A DNA stretch of 64,000 nucleotides from positions 113,290 through 177,289 of the forward strand of contig MCFE01000087.1 of NCBI GenBank assembly GCA_002104905.1. Reading direction: 5' to 3'. The notes beneath the pieces were generated by a model. The model had not been told where the DNA came from. It did no database searches and saw only the letters and a list, made by a program, of their open reading frames with translations. The translations under genes were made by a program, and so were the position numbers. Source of the DNA: Basidiobolus meristosporus CBS 931.73 (lineage: Eukaryota > Basidiobolomycota > Basidiobolomycetes > Basidiobolales > Basidiobolaceae). Shown one piece after another: positions 32,827 through 42,421 of the stretch. Every line of letters starts with the position of its first letter. The stretch's first letter is position 1.

Positions 32827-35074
32827 ATGTATACTCATTTGAACGCTTCGAAGCGTGGCATCCCACGCTCTTGTCAAGGCAGGGTTTCTTCTCAGCAGCT
32901 GCGACGCCTGCCACATGTCTCGTTAAATCGACTTCGCTCAAGTCGACTTGGCGTTGGCCTTCGAAGCATATCTACAACGATAGAGAACACCTCGTGTCGA
33001 AGCTTGTCCACACTACCAGGCGTTCTGGACATTTCGGAGAAAGTGGATTTCTGGAAGGAAATTATGCAATTAGAGCGTCAAGCGGCTGGCGATGCCAAAG
33101 AGCTCGTCGAAGTGGTCAAAGAGAAGCGGGAGAAGGGCGGCCTGGGGAAACTGCTGGCCTTGTCTAGCCCAGACCTTCCGAAATTATTCGGTAGGTGAAA
33201 GCAGTCTACTATGCCCTCGATAAGTTGATGTGGTTTTGCAAACACGCTTTCCTAACACGCTTATCTTACCTTTACAGCCGGTGTACTCTGTATGTGCACT
33301 TCCTCAGCAATCACACTGGTAAGCGTTCGCTTGACGCACCCCCTCCCTTCACGGCCAAGTCACTAAACACCTATCAACAGTCTGTGCCCTACCTTATAGG
33401 CCGTATCATTGACGTGGTCACGAAAAAAGCCTCGGCCCCTCTTGGCATGACACCAAACCAATTTTTCACTGCGCTGGCCGGGGTTTTCGTACTCGGCGGG
33501 CTCGCTAACTTTGGACGCGTGGTAACTTTGAAGCTAGCTAACGAAAAAATCACAGCACGTCTTCGAACCAGCCTCTACCGTAGCATTATGGGTCAGGAGA
33601 TCGCGTTCTTTGACGCCACACGTAGCTCCGACTTGGTCAGTCGGTTGACACTAGATACCACCGTGGCAGCTAAGACAGTAACCAGCAACGTGTCTGATGG
33701 ATTGAGGGCCTTGGCTTCGGCCTTTGTGGGCTTTGGTATGATGTCCTATATTTCACCGAAGCTTTCCTTGACCATGATGGGATTCGTCCCTCCGTTCGCC
33801 GTCGGTGCAGCCATGTACGGCAGACGGGTTAAGAAGCTTTCCCGCTCCACCCAGGATGCATTGAGCGATATCAACGTGACGGCGGAGGAACGCATCAGCA
33901 ACATCCGTACCGTTCGCGCCTTCACCAAAGAGAAGGCGGAAGTCGAGCTTTACGAAAACCAAGTCAACGGGATCCTGACGCTGGCCAAAAAGGAGGCCTA
34001 CGCCAGTGGAATCTTTTACGGGGTCGCCGGAATGTCTGGGAACCTCACGGTCTTGGCGGTGCTCTCGATGGGGGGAACCATGGTGCTGAACAACGAGATC
34101 ACCATCGGCGCACTGTCTTCTTTCCTCATATACACCGCGCACGCGGGTTATTCCATGATGGGACTGGCCTCTTTCTTTGCTGAAACCATGAAAGGTTTAA
34201 GTGCGTGCACCAGGCTCTTCCAGTTGCTGGAGCGTAGACCAGAGGACCTGGTCAATGGGCAACAAACCATCCCCAACCTCCAAGGAAAGATCGAGTTCGA
34301 CAATGTTGACTTCGCCTATCCCACTCGACCAGACAATCAAGTGTTCAAGCAACTTAATTTCTCCCTCGAGGCCCACTCGGTGCTGGCCGTTGCCGGTGCC
34401 TCTGGCGCTGGTAAGACAACCATCGCCTCACTTTTGCTACGCTTCTACGACCCCGAGAACGGGTCAGTCAAGATCGACGGAGTGGATCTGAAGGAGTTGG
34501 AGCTTCACTGGTGGCACAATCAAATCTCCATCGTCAGTCAAGAGCCGGTTCTGTTTGCCAGCACCATCCGCGAAAACATCCGCTACGGCAAGCCAGACGC
34601 GCAGGATTGCGAGATCGAGGAGGCCGCCAAAATCGCCAACTGCGGGTTTATCGAGGAGTTCCCAGATGGCTTAGACACCTACGTCGGAGAGCGTGGGGTT
34701 GCATTAAGTGGCGGACAAAAGCAAAGGTAATTGGATCGCAGGGCCATACCAAGCCATCAACTAACCGATCGTATCCCTTCGATAGAATCGCCATCGCCAG
34801 AGCACTCCTGTGTAATCCCGCTATCTTGGTCTTGGACGAAGCTACCAGCGCTTTGGACAGCGAGAACGAAAAGCTGGTTCAGGAGGCACTTGATCGGCTC
34901 ACCCGTAATCGTACAGTGATCACCATCGCCCATCGCCTCTCCACACTTAAGAATTCCGATGTCGTGATTTGTCTCGAGCATGGACAGATAGCCGAGATGG
35001 GCACTTACGAACAGTTGGTTGCCCATGAGGGTCCCTTCAAGAAATTGATTGAAGGCCAAATATTGGAAGTGTAA
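32827..35074 (+). CDS. Mitochondrial ABC half-transporter, Mdl1/ABCB10 type
   Basis: A half-size exporter of the mitochondrial inner membrane; the yeast relative Mdl1 exports peptides from the matrix. Exons 32827-33190, 33278-33318, 33381-34726 and 34786-35074 give 679 residues. The first about 70 residues are Arg/Ser-rich with few acids, fitting a mitochondrial presequence. The membrane domain follows, starting [26 protein letters not shown]. The nucleotide-binding domain has Walker A (GASGAGKTT), Q loop (VSQEPVLFA), signature LSGGQKQR, Walker B ([12 protein letters not shown]) and the H-loop His in TIAHRLST. The third intron splits the signature-adjacent codon RIAIAR. All catalytic residues are present. 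Exon 2 is only 41 nt. Confidence 0.93.
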
Positions 35075-35318
35075 CTAAACGGTAGAGCAAAAACCATCGT
35101 AAATTAATGAAACCCCCCAAATAAACTTCATCTGGTATTTCCGCGCAATCTAGCCAGCATCTCTACCATGCCGCAGCGGGCGCATACCTAATAGAATGGC
35201 TAGCTTATGAACTGCGCAAACAGGGTGATTCACGTTTAATGGGTTTACTGAATGATTCATGTTGATGGGGTCACTAGTCAACCATTCCAATCGAGATATA
35301 CAACACATGCAGTAGGGA

Positions 35319-35624
35319 TCAATCCTCATGCGCAACATTTCTGCGAACCGAGTTTGAGACATCCTCGGTGGATTTTGGAAGTTTCGAAGAGCCATTCGAA
35401 TCGGATGCTACAGGGGTTTCCACGGAGCTCTTGGTGGACCGGTTGTCGGATGTTTGGGGAGCTTGGTCGTTGGCGGATTCTTGTTTCTTTTTGGGATCTT
35501 CTGACCCATGATTGCCGTATCCTGAATAGCTCATGCTACGGAGGACCATCCTCGAGGTCCTTGGGGTGTTGAGGGCACGTAGAGCAATGTTGGTTGTCAG
35601 CATTGTGTTGGGTTGGTCGAGCAT
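35319..35624 (-). CDS. Small basic N-terminus protein, probably mitochondrial
   Basis: Not assigned to a named family. The 101-residue intronless frame (or 94 residues from the ATG at 35603) has an N-terminus with Arg and hydroxyl residues but no acids after residue 8 (NIALRALNTPRTSRMVLRSM), typical of a mitochondrial presequence. The motif MSYSGYGNHGSEDPKK follows, then a Ser/Asp/Lys-rich disordered tail. Short proteins with a similar SYSGYG motif after a presequence occur in other fungi, to my recollection without known function. The gene is convergent with the ABC transporter gene, 245 bp apart, and has TATATAA on its strand shortly upstream. Confidence 0.6.
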   Translation of the reverse strand: MLDQPNTMLTTNIALRALNTPRTSRMVLRSMSYSGYGNHGSEDPKKKQESANDQAPQTSDNRSTKSSVETPVASDSNGSSKLPKSTEDVSNSVRRNVAHED

Positions 35625-35866
35625 GTGCAGGGTATCCCATTATATACAACTTTTCAGCTATGGATGAGTAACGCAAGCCCTCAGTAAGGTTGGTCAACTA
35701 CATGCCAGCTAACCAAGTGACGAGGTAAATGATGGCATCAATGAGGTAATCTGACAATCGAATCGTAGCTTACATCCACATTACAATCACGAGGGATCGG
35801 ATTCCATGTTTCAGCGTCCGAGAATTCAGGCATGATTCACTCTAGAATCATATCACTTGGAATGGA

Positions 35867-35875
35867 ATCAGATAA
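35867..35875 (+). promoter_or_regulatory. ATCWGATAA GATA-factor site upstream of globin
   Basis: ATCAGATAA is an exact match to ATCWGATAA, the extended GATA motif bound by fungal iron-responsive repressors (SreA, Fep1, Sfu1). It lies 271 bp upstream of the globin ATG. A single copy is weak evidence by itself; four more copies lie upstream of the phytochelatin synthase gene. Confidence 0.4.
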
Positions 35876-36086
35876 GTGGGCAGCAGGTGGGATCCTACCA
35901 AATCTAGCTTAGATTTGATATTCACCAGAACATTTGTAATTGCCCTACGCGCCATTACCCTCAAGATGGATGGTATTTTCCAAGCTGGGGAGATTCCCAT
36001 TTTGGGACTTGATTTTTCATCAATCCGCTCGATCTAGAGCCTCGGCAATCAAATAAAGTTCCTCAGCTTAGGGAAGAGCGGAGAAG

Positions 36087-36094
36087 TATAAATA
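36087..36094 (+). promoter_or_regulatory. TATA box of globin gene
   Basis: TATAAATA lies 59 nt upstream of the ATG at 36146, a consensus match at a plausible distance. Confidence 0.6.
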
Positions 36095-36145
36095 GGAATG
36101 TGTCTAGGCTCCTCAACATTACTCGAAAATCGATCTACAATTAAC

Positions 36146-37249
36146 ATGTCTGCCGTTGAAAAGACCCTGTACGAGACCCTGGGTGGGGAAGAGACCATTT
36201 CCAAAGTGGTCGATGTGTTCTACAGCAAGTACGTCCTGAACGACGAAAGAATCAAGCATTTCTTCGTCGGCGTCGACATGGAGAAGCAGCGCGTCATGCA
36301 ATCCAAGTTCCTGTCATTCGCCTTCGGTGGCCCCGCCTTCAATGGAAAAAAGATGAACATCGCGCATCGCCATCTCAAGCTCACCGACGATCATTTCGAT
36401 GCGGTCATGGATGATCTCGGTAAGGCCCTACGCGACTTCGATGTTCCCGAGGAAATTATCGCCAAGGTGGCTGCAGTTGCGGAGACCACACGCAACGATG
36501 TCCTTGGTCGTTCCGAGAAAAACCCCGCTCCGAAGGAAATCCAAATGGACCACGTGGACCGCACCCTGCTCCATACCGATCCGGTTTATCGCTACAAGTA
36601 TGTTGCCAAGTTTGTTGATTTTTCCGACAAGGATGTCGAGGCTATCAAATCGGTGTCCGAGCAACTGGCTCCTCTCGGTGCAGTCCTGGTGGACGCGGTT
36701 TACGACAAACTCAGAGCCTTTGATATCACCTGGGAATCCATGGCCAAGCGCCACGAAGGGTATGCCGGGGAGGTGGTAGAGAACGTGCGCGATCTCAAGG
36801 TCGATAGCTCCCAGATTAAGTACCGAAAGGATATGCTGACCCGCTACATCGGCCGTCTTCTAACCAACCCGTACGACGAGAGAATGATCAAATACCTTGA
36901 CTGGGTCGCTAAGATCCATACCGACATCCCAGGAAAGAAGTCCAAAATCAACGTTGAGTACATCCATATCTCTGCGCTTCTTGGCTTCGTAGAAACCACC
37001 CTGATATGGGCGGTTAGCACTCTGAAGCTCGAGAGGGAGCACGAGCTTCAAGTGATTCTGGCCTTCAACAAGGTTCTTTGGCTTCAGAATGATTTCTTTG
37101 CTAAATACTACGCCAAAGATGGCTCCGACGTACCTGCATCCTTTGGTCTGCACGCACATCCAGCACCAGCGCCCAAATTTAACCTCAACAGCGCATTGGT
37201 CGGTGGGCTTGTAGCTGTTCTTGGATTATTGCTTGCTCAAAGATTCTGA
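36146..37249 (+). CDS. Two-globin fusion: group I truncated haemoglobin + protoglobin, tail-anchored
   Basis: A 367-residue intronless frame. Residues 7-120 are a group I truncated haemoglobin: LYETLGGEETISKVV, the B-helix FY pair (25-26), FFVGVDMEKQR, FAFGGPAFNGKKM, and a candidate proximal His at 74 in MNIAHRHL. Residues 150-325 resemble the protoglobin/sensor-globin family: FVDFSDKDVEAIKS, IKYRKDMLTRYIGRLL, YLDWVAKIHTD with candidate proximal His 258, YIHISALLGFVE and NKVLWLQNDFFAKYY. A Pro/Ala/His linker leads to a 17-residue hydrophobic segment (348-364, ALVGGLVAVLGLLLAQ) ending RF, a tail-anchor layout with both globins cytosolic. Two haems per chain would be expected. Likely roles are NO/O2 chemistry or redox sensing at a membrane; this is inference. 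There is no reductase domain, unlike fungal flavohaemoglobin. Lack of introns contrasts with most neighbours. Confidence 0.88.
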   Translation: MSAVEKTLYETLGGEETISKVVDVFYSKYVLNDERIKHFFVGVDMEKQRVMQSKFLSFAFGGPAFNGKKMNIAHRHLKLTDDHFDAVMDDLGKALRDFDVPEEIIAKVAAVAETTRNDVLGRSEKNPAPKEIQMDHVDRTLLHTDPVYRYKYVAKFVDFSDKDVEAIKSVSEQLAPLGAVLVDAVYDKLRAFDITWESMAKRHEGYAGEVVENVRDLKVDSSQIKYRKDMLTRYIGRLLTNPYDERMIKYLDWVAKIHTDIPGKKSKINVEYIHISALLGFVETTLIWAVSTLKLEREHELQVILAFNKVLWLQNDFFAKYYAKDGSDVPASFGLHAHPAPAPKFNLNSALVGGLVAVLGLLLAQRF

Positions 37250-37698
37250 ATTCCCGTCTTAGTCCAACCCTAATTACCATTTTAGTACATCATTGTGAAT
37301 AATCTACAGTAAATAAACCATTACGTTCTCCTGCGGATAATATGGGATTGTCAGTGATTTCCCACCATATTCCAACTCACCTATTCCAGGAAAGCCCAAT
37401 AGCAATTGTACGTGGGAAAGCGGAGACTGTTGGTAGGAAGGGCTGAGTTATCATTTGTGGCTTGGTTGAGATACCTGTTTATCTGTCAGTGACGAGTTGG
37501 TTGAAATCAAGGGGGAGGTAGTCTTCTCCTAATGGCGAGTAATACAGTCCCAAGATCACATGGATCAAACAATAGAGTCCCACTTTCCCACACCTTCAAC
37601 CAAAGCTCACGTCAGGTCAGCGAACGTTGTTTTCTCAACTACACCCAGGCAGCTATTCAACACAACCCTACGTCTATCTTCTACTCTACCCACTCAGT
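37250..37698. other. Intergenic between globin and BCKDHA genes
   Basis: About 450 bp of 3' flank and promoter. Nothing recognised. Confidence 0.5.
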
Positions 37699-39199
37699 AT
37701 GCTTGGACTTGCCGTACGCCTGATACCAGCCAACTCCAGATTACTTTTGAAGAAGCAAACACCTGCGGTGTTTGGTTCGGTATTTACACGTCAGGTAAGA
37801 CTACTGGGCGATTCCTTGGAACCCTCTCCTATCGACTAAACCCGCAACACCGTTAGAATTCCAACCGAACCGCAATCAGCCAAGCCCTTCGCAAGAAGGT
37901 TCCTTTTCCAGGCGCTTCAGATTCCTACTTCACCCAAGAGATGACCTTCATTGGCAAGACCGAGGCGATACCCACTTACCACGTCATGGATTCAGAGGGC
38001 AACATACTAGACCCCTCGCAGGAGCCTGAGGTTAGCGGCGATTTGAGCATATTGTATCCTGTGTATTCTCAACCATCGAAATCTAGGTTTCACCCGAGTT
38101 TGCGATAAAGATCTATGAGGATATGATCACTTTGAATATCATGGACTTGATTCTTTACGAAGCCCAGCGTCAGGGACGCATCAGCTTCTACATGACAAGC
38201 TATGGTGAAGAGGCGTACATAGGAAGCGCTGCGGGCCTCTCCAGCGAGGATATCGTCTTTGGACAGGTGAGCAACAGCCATCGAGGTCGTTAGTGAAGAA
38301 GTCATTACCAACTCTGTTGATTTTAGTATCGTGAAAGCGGGGTTCTGCTTTACCGCGGCTTCACTATGGACGAATTCATGAATCAATGCTATAGTAACGA
38401 GCTTGATTATGGCAAGGGTCGCCAGATGCCCGTCCACTACGGCTCCACCAAGCACAACTTCCACACCATATCCTCCCCTCTAGGCACTCAAATCCCCCAT
38501 GCCGCAGGCGCCGCATACACCCTGAAAATGGAGGGGAAGAAGAATTGCGTGATGTGCTACTTTGGCGATGGTGCGGCCAGCGAGGGAGACTTCCATGCTG
38601 CCTTGAACATGGCGGCAACCATGAAGTGTCCCGTGATATTCTTTTGCCGGAACAATGGGTTCGCTATCTCCACACCTACCTCCGATCAATATCGTGGAGA
38701 TGGTATTGCCAGTCGAGGAATCGGCTACGGAATAGACACGATACGTGTGGATGGTAACGATGTGTGGGCGGTATATAATGCAACCAAGGAGGCCAGAAGA
38801 CTCGCAACCGAAGAACATCGACCCGTCTTGATTGAGGCCATGACTTACCGAATTGGCCACCACAGTACTTCAGACGACTCCTCCGCCTACCGGTCGAAGA
38901 AGGAGGTTGAGGATTGGGAACGCACAGACAACCCGTTGGTCCGCATGCGCAAATACCTTGAAAACAAGGGATGGTGGAACGGAGAGAAGGAAAAGTCCTT
39001 CCGCAGTGACATTCGTATCAAACTGCTCAAGTCGTTCACCAACGCAGAAAAAGCCAAGAAACCCGCTGTGAAGGAGATGTTCGAAGATGTGTACGACCAG
39101 CTCACACCCAACCTGATCGAGCAGAAGGCTGAATTGGAGGGGATTCTAAAGAAGTACCCCGAATACTACCCATCTATCAAGAACCATGCCCAGAACTGA
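37699..39199 (+). CDS. BCKDHA: Branched-chain 2-oxoacid dehydrogenase E1 alpha subunit
   Basis: The thiamine-diphosphate E1 alpha subunit of the mitochondrial complex that oxidatively decarboxylates the keto acids of Leu, Ile and Val. Exons 37699-37794, 37857-38030, 38087-38266 and 38327-39199 give 440 residues, the family length. A basic presequence ([19 protein letters not shown]) comes first. [45 protein letters not shown] and [12 protein letters not shown] follow. Next come the ThDP motif [15 protein letters not shown] with [12 protein letters not shown], and the phosphorylation-loop sequence [17 protein letters not shown]. The last is nearly identical to animal BCKDHA, so this is not pyruvate dehydrogenase. 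S. cerevisiae lacks this complex. The E1 beta gene is not in the window. Confidence 0.96.
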
Positions 39200-39440
39200 G
39201 CGTGGCGATTGTTTATTGTTCATGGCCTTGATTGATTGTTACCCAATTTAACCATCGCATAATCAAATGGATCCCCACCCAGTAATAAACGCGAGAAGCA
39301 TTCTGTTATATTGTATTTGATTCTAGGTTTATTCATACGGTTGATTTACACACTAAAAATTGCCCGTTCGGCAATCTGATAGCTTTGGAATTAGACTATG
39401 GAACAGTGTCAAATATCATAATATTCAACGGCAGGTGGAT

Positions 39441-40648
39441 TTACAATGCAATGGCTTCGGGTGAGATTTGGAAGATCTCTGGGCGCAGGAAAGTGTGCTC
39501 TCTATTGGATTTTAGGATGAAATAGCCACGGGATAATCCGGTGGATTTGTCGACCTCGCACATGGATTTATAGATCCGCTCTACGGAGACATAGTAACTG
39601 GGGTATTTGGATCTAGAAGGACGAATTGGTGAGTACGGGCGCGAATGAAACTTCCCGGAACCTCCCGTTTATATATGGAATTTACCTAGTCACATCCATA
39701 ATCAGCACCTGTTGCCGGTCTGCATTGTATCCGCCAATGGGGGAGAAATGACCTTCGCCAGCCTGGTCAAGGCCTCGACGGGAAAACGAGAGCACGATGT
39801 GCTCGGTGCCTCTGGAGCAGACCCGTTTGAGGTCGTCAACGAACTCTTGTAGGGTTACATCTCTGGCTGATTTGGCCTCGACTTCGCAATGGTTTTGCGC
39901 CAATTCTATAGAACGACTAGATTTAGTCGGGGAGAGGGTGTGCCTCTATCTAACAGAATACTCACCTAAAAACTCTGAATCGTTCACGCCGTTGCACTTG
40001 AACTGCTTGGCAGGATCGAACCCTTCCAATAACTCCTCGCTGTACCTAGAATGGAAGAGTGAATACTCCATTGTCACGTGGTTACAACACCAGATATCCA
40101 CTAACCATCTCCAGTTGCCTTTCCACCGCTTCTTGGGATCGATCTCCATAGCATTCAACACCATTGCCAGAGAGCTAGGGCCACAATCTAGAATAATCCA
40201 TGAATATCTGCCACCCGAAGGAAATAAATCGACTAGATAGCTTACATGAGGGCTCTGACTGGGTTGTGAAATTGCCCACCAAGTTGAAATAGCCTTCCGC
40301 GTATCCTTGGCATAAGCTCTCCTTGAATATTTGTTTTCCCTCCTCTGAGGTAAACGATGTCAGACATGCAGGGAGCTTTTGGCGATAGTGGGTATTTAAC
40401 AGGACGCTGTAATCCCCACGACAAGGAAGCTTGAATGAGGAGTGTGGTTGGTCGACCTCAAGGGGAAGGTTGTTTAAAGCAACAGCGCGGACATTCTGCG
40501 TTTTCGAAACCATATGCCGAAGTAGGAGCTTATTGATTGGTCGAGAAAGTAAAGAGGGAGCATTATTCCGGGATACAATACGAAAACTATTCATCATATA
40601 CATGTGGCGAGGAAAGAGGGAACTGATTGTTTGTTCATGAGATCTCAT
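39441..40648 (-). CDS. PCS: Phytochelatin synthase (glutathione gamma-glutamylcysteinyltransferase)
   Basis: It makes phytochelatins from glutathione to chelate cadmium, zinc or other metals; it also cleaves glutathione conjugates. Five exons on the minus strand: 40648-40246, 40187-40106, 40045-39966, 39905-39686 and 39612-39441, 318 residues. The papain-like catalytic triad is intact: Cys in QSEPSYCGPSSLAMVLNA, His in GEGHFSPIGGY and Asp in LIMDVTRSKYP. Upstream, YRQKLPACLTSFTSEEGKQIF and FNLVGNFTTQSEP match the family, and KRWKGNWRWYSEELL is in place. Splice junctions are fixed by these motifs. The Cys-rich C-terminal domain of plant and S. pombe enzymes is missing; the protein ends soon after the catalytic core. 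The first about 50 residues are basic and Ser/Asn-rich, possibly a mitochondrial presequence. The gene is convergent with BCKDHA. Confidence 0.93.
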
Positions 40649-41327
40649 TCCCTATTATATATCTTTTCAACGCGACCCCCTATTTCCAGGGTGCCATCTC
40701 AATCTGATAGATGAAGACTTTTTTGGAAAGACGGAACGGTGTGGTTACTTGATGTGATACTCCTCAATAATCTGATTGTTTCATGACCAATCATTTGGCA
40801 GCGATGTAAAAATCTGATAACGCAATGTCTGGACTATGTAGTACCAACTTATTGCTAAGAAAAATCAGATAAAAATTGCTGGAAAATTATCAGATGCTCT
40901 GATGTAAGAAAGATTATTAATCTGTACTGCTTAGGAATTGGATGGTTGGCCTGAAATAGGAAGCATTCGTATTATCAGATTCCCCATATTCAATTCACTA
41001 GATGTAGAGTCCAATAAGAGTAACTTCTCTGCTAGAAAGAACCCATAAGGGAAACAGATTCCAATTCTAATCAGTTTATGTGCTGAAAAGACCCAATTAA
41101 GCAGTTTCCCAAAGAGATTTGATTTTAAACGCTACCAAATTTTCACATCCAATGTCCATGGACTCGTACGGAATTCGACGGATGATTTCTGCTGAACTTT
41201 CCATAACTCGGGCAACTAAATGCCATAGGATATGTAAATTACGTAACAAATTGATGGTACAAGACAAATCTGTTTATTGAAAATGTCACAATACCCAGCA
41301 AGCACCATGACAACATATCTATAAAAT
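40649..41327. other. AT-rich upstream region of phytochelatin synthase
   Basis: The 680 bp between the tandem minus-strand genes for phytochelatin synthase and eL20. It contains four perfect ATCWGATAA motifs at 40812-40980 plus near matches at 40702 and 40769. No coding feature is recognised. Confidence 0.6.
40812..40980. promoter_or_regulatory. Cluster of four ATCWGATAA GATA-factor sites
   Basis: Exact matches: ATCTGATAA at 40812-40820 (+), ATCAGATAA at 40864-40872 (+), and TTATCAGAT, its complement, at 40887-40895 (-) and 40972-40980 (-). They lie 164-332 bp upstream of the phytochelatin synthase ATG. ATCWGATAA is the motif described for fungal iron-responsive GATA repressors. By chance one match per tens of kilobases is expected, so four in 169 bp is striking. 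A near match (ATCTGATAG) is at 40702-40710. Confidence 0.55.
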
Positions 41328-41960
41328 TTAATAGAAAGTGGAAGGACGCTTGGCAATGAAGAGGCTGCGGTTGGCCTTGTTGGCAGGGCGAGCAACACGG
41401 TGAGGAAGAGGGAAACGAAGCTTGGGAACCATAAGCTGCTTGATGTAGGGACGACGGACATCAGCGTTAGCGACTTCAGCAACACGGATGATTTGGATGG
41501 ATCTGAAGCGAGCACGATGGCGAGCGGCCATGTCTTGGTAACAAGCCTCGACGGCGTCGTTTCTGGTCAACTCACGGTATTCCTTGTACATGTTGTGGGT
41601 ACCGGAGCGAGAGTCATAACGAAGCCAGATACCGAAGGTCTTGATCTTCAAGGGGTTCTTCTCGAAGATCTCGTTCAAGGAAACGATCTCACCGGCAGCC
41701 TTCTTGACCTTCTTGAGCTTGGTCAAGAAGTACCAGAAACGACTCTTGGCAACGACTTCATTAGGAGCGAAGATTCTCATACGGAAGAGTCTGGGAACGG
41801 GCTCCTTCTCGGAAGGGAGCTTGCGGCCAATGATTTGGTATTCGTGGAGCTACACATGAAGCGAGTTAACAACCAGTGAATAAGCGAAGGGTAATGGATG
41901 CATCACGAAGATTGATTGATGATTTCTACGCAACCAAGAATATGCACTTACTCTACCCAT
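41328..41960 (-). CDS. RPL20: 60S ribosomal protein eL20 (L18A)
   Basis: A structural protein of the large cytosolic ribosomal subunit. Exons 41960-41952 (9 nt, MGR) and 41849-41328 give 176 residues, the family length. It contains [79 protein letters not shown] and the terminal KRPSTFY, all highly conserved. The 9-nt first coding exon followed by a 102-nt intron is typical of ribosomal protein genes, where an early intron follows the start codon. Confidence 0.97.
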
Positions 41961-42421
41961 GATACTACAAGGATTCAAGCGATCTACACACGTAAAGGAA
42001 GAGGGTCAAAGAGGAATCTTCAGAACCTCTTTTAATCACTCATCACGGACATTTCTCAAATTCATTACCTGATTGGCTTTCCCGAATTTTTTTCTATCAC
42101 CCCAGCTCACTTTTTTTCCTTCATAAGATGGTGGTTTAGTAGCCTAGTGACTTGCACTATCTGTGCGAGATTGTGTTTAAATCGAAGTAGGGTTGGGGTT
42201 GGGATCAAGTATATGGATGAACCTACACTTATTTCTTTCGGTGCTTGTTGAACCAGACCCCTTCCTTTATTTTGTACAATTTAGTTTAATAAAATGATTC
42301 AATTAGATATAGAAGAGGAAGCTGAGGAGAGATGAAAACGCAAGGAATAGTTGACACGAAATTGGGGAACTTTTCTTCTATAGGAATGGAATAGATTACA
42401 CGGGAAGGGCATTCGACGAGC
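41961..42421. other. Promoter region of eL20 and 3' flank of reductase gene
   Basis: About 460 bp with pyrimidine- and T-rich tracts on the coding side of eL20. No other feature is recognised. Confidence 0.5.

Larger units (their letters stand above)
35625..36145. other. Upstream region of the globin gene
   Basis: Shared between the divergent small-protein gene and the globin gene. It contains a perfect ATCAGATAA at 35867-35875 and a TATA box at 36087-36094. Confidence 0.6.

Noticed and set aside
39441-40648. Phytochelatin synthase as bacterial contamination or a fresh transfer
   Set aside because: Four standard introns at motif-compatible positions and embedding between fungal genes make contamination unlikely; an ancient transfer cannot be judged without a tree.
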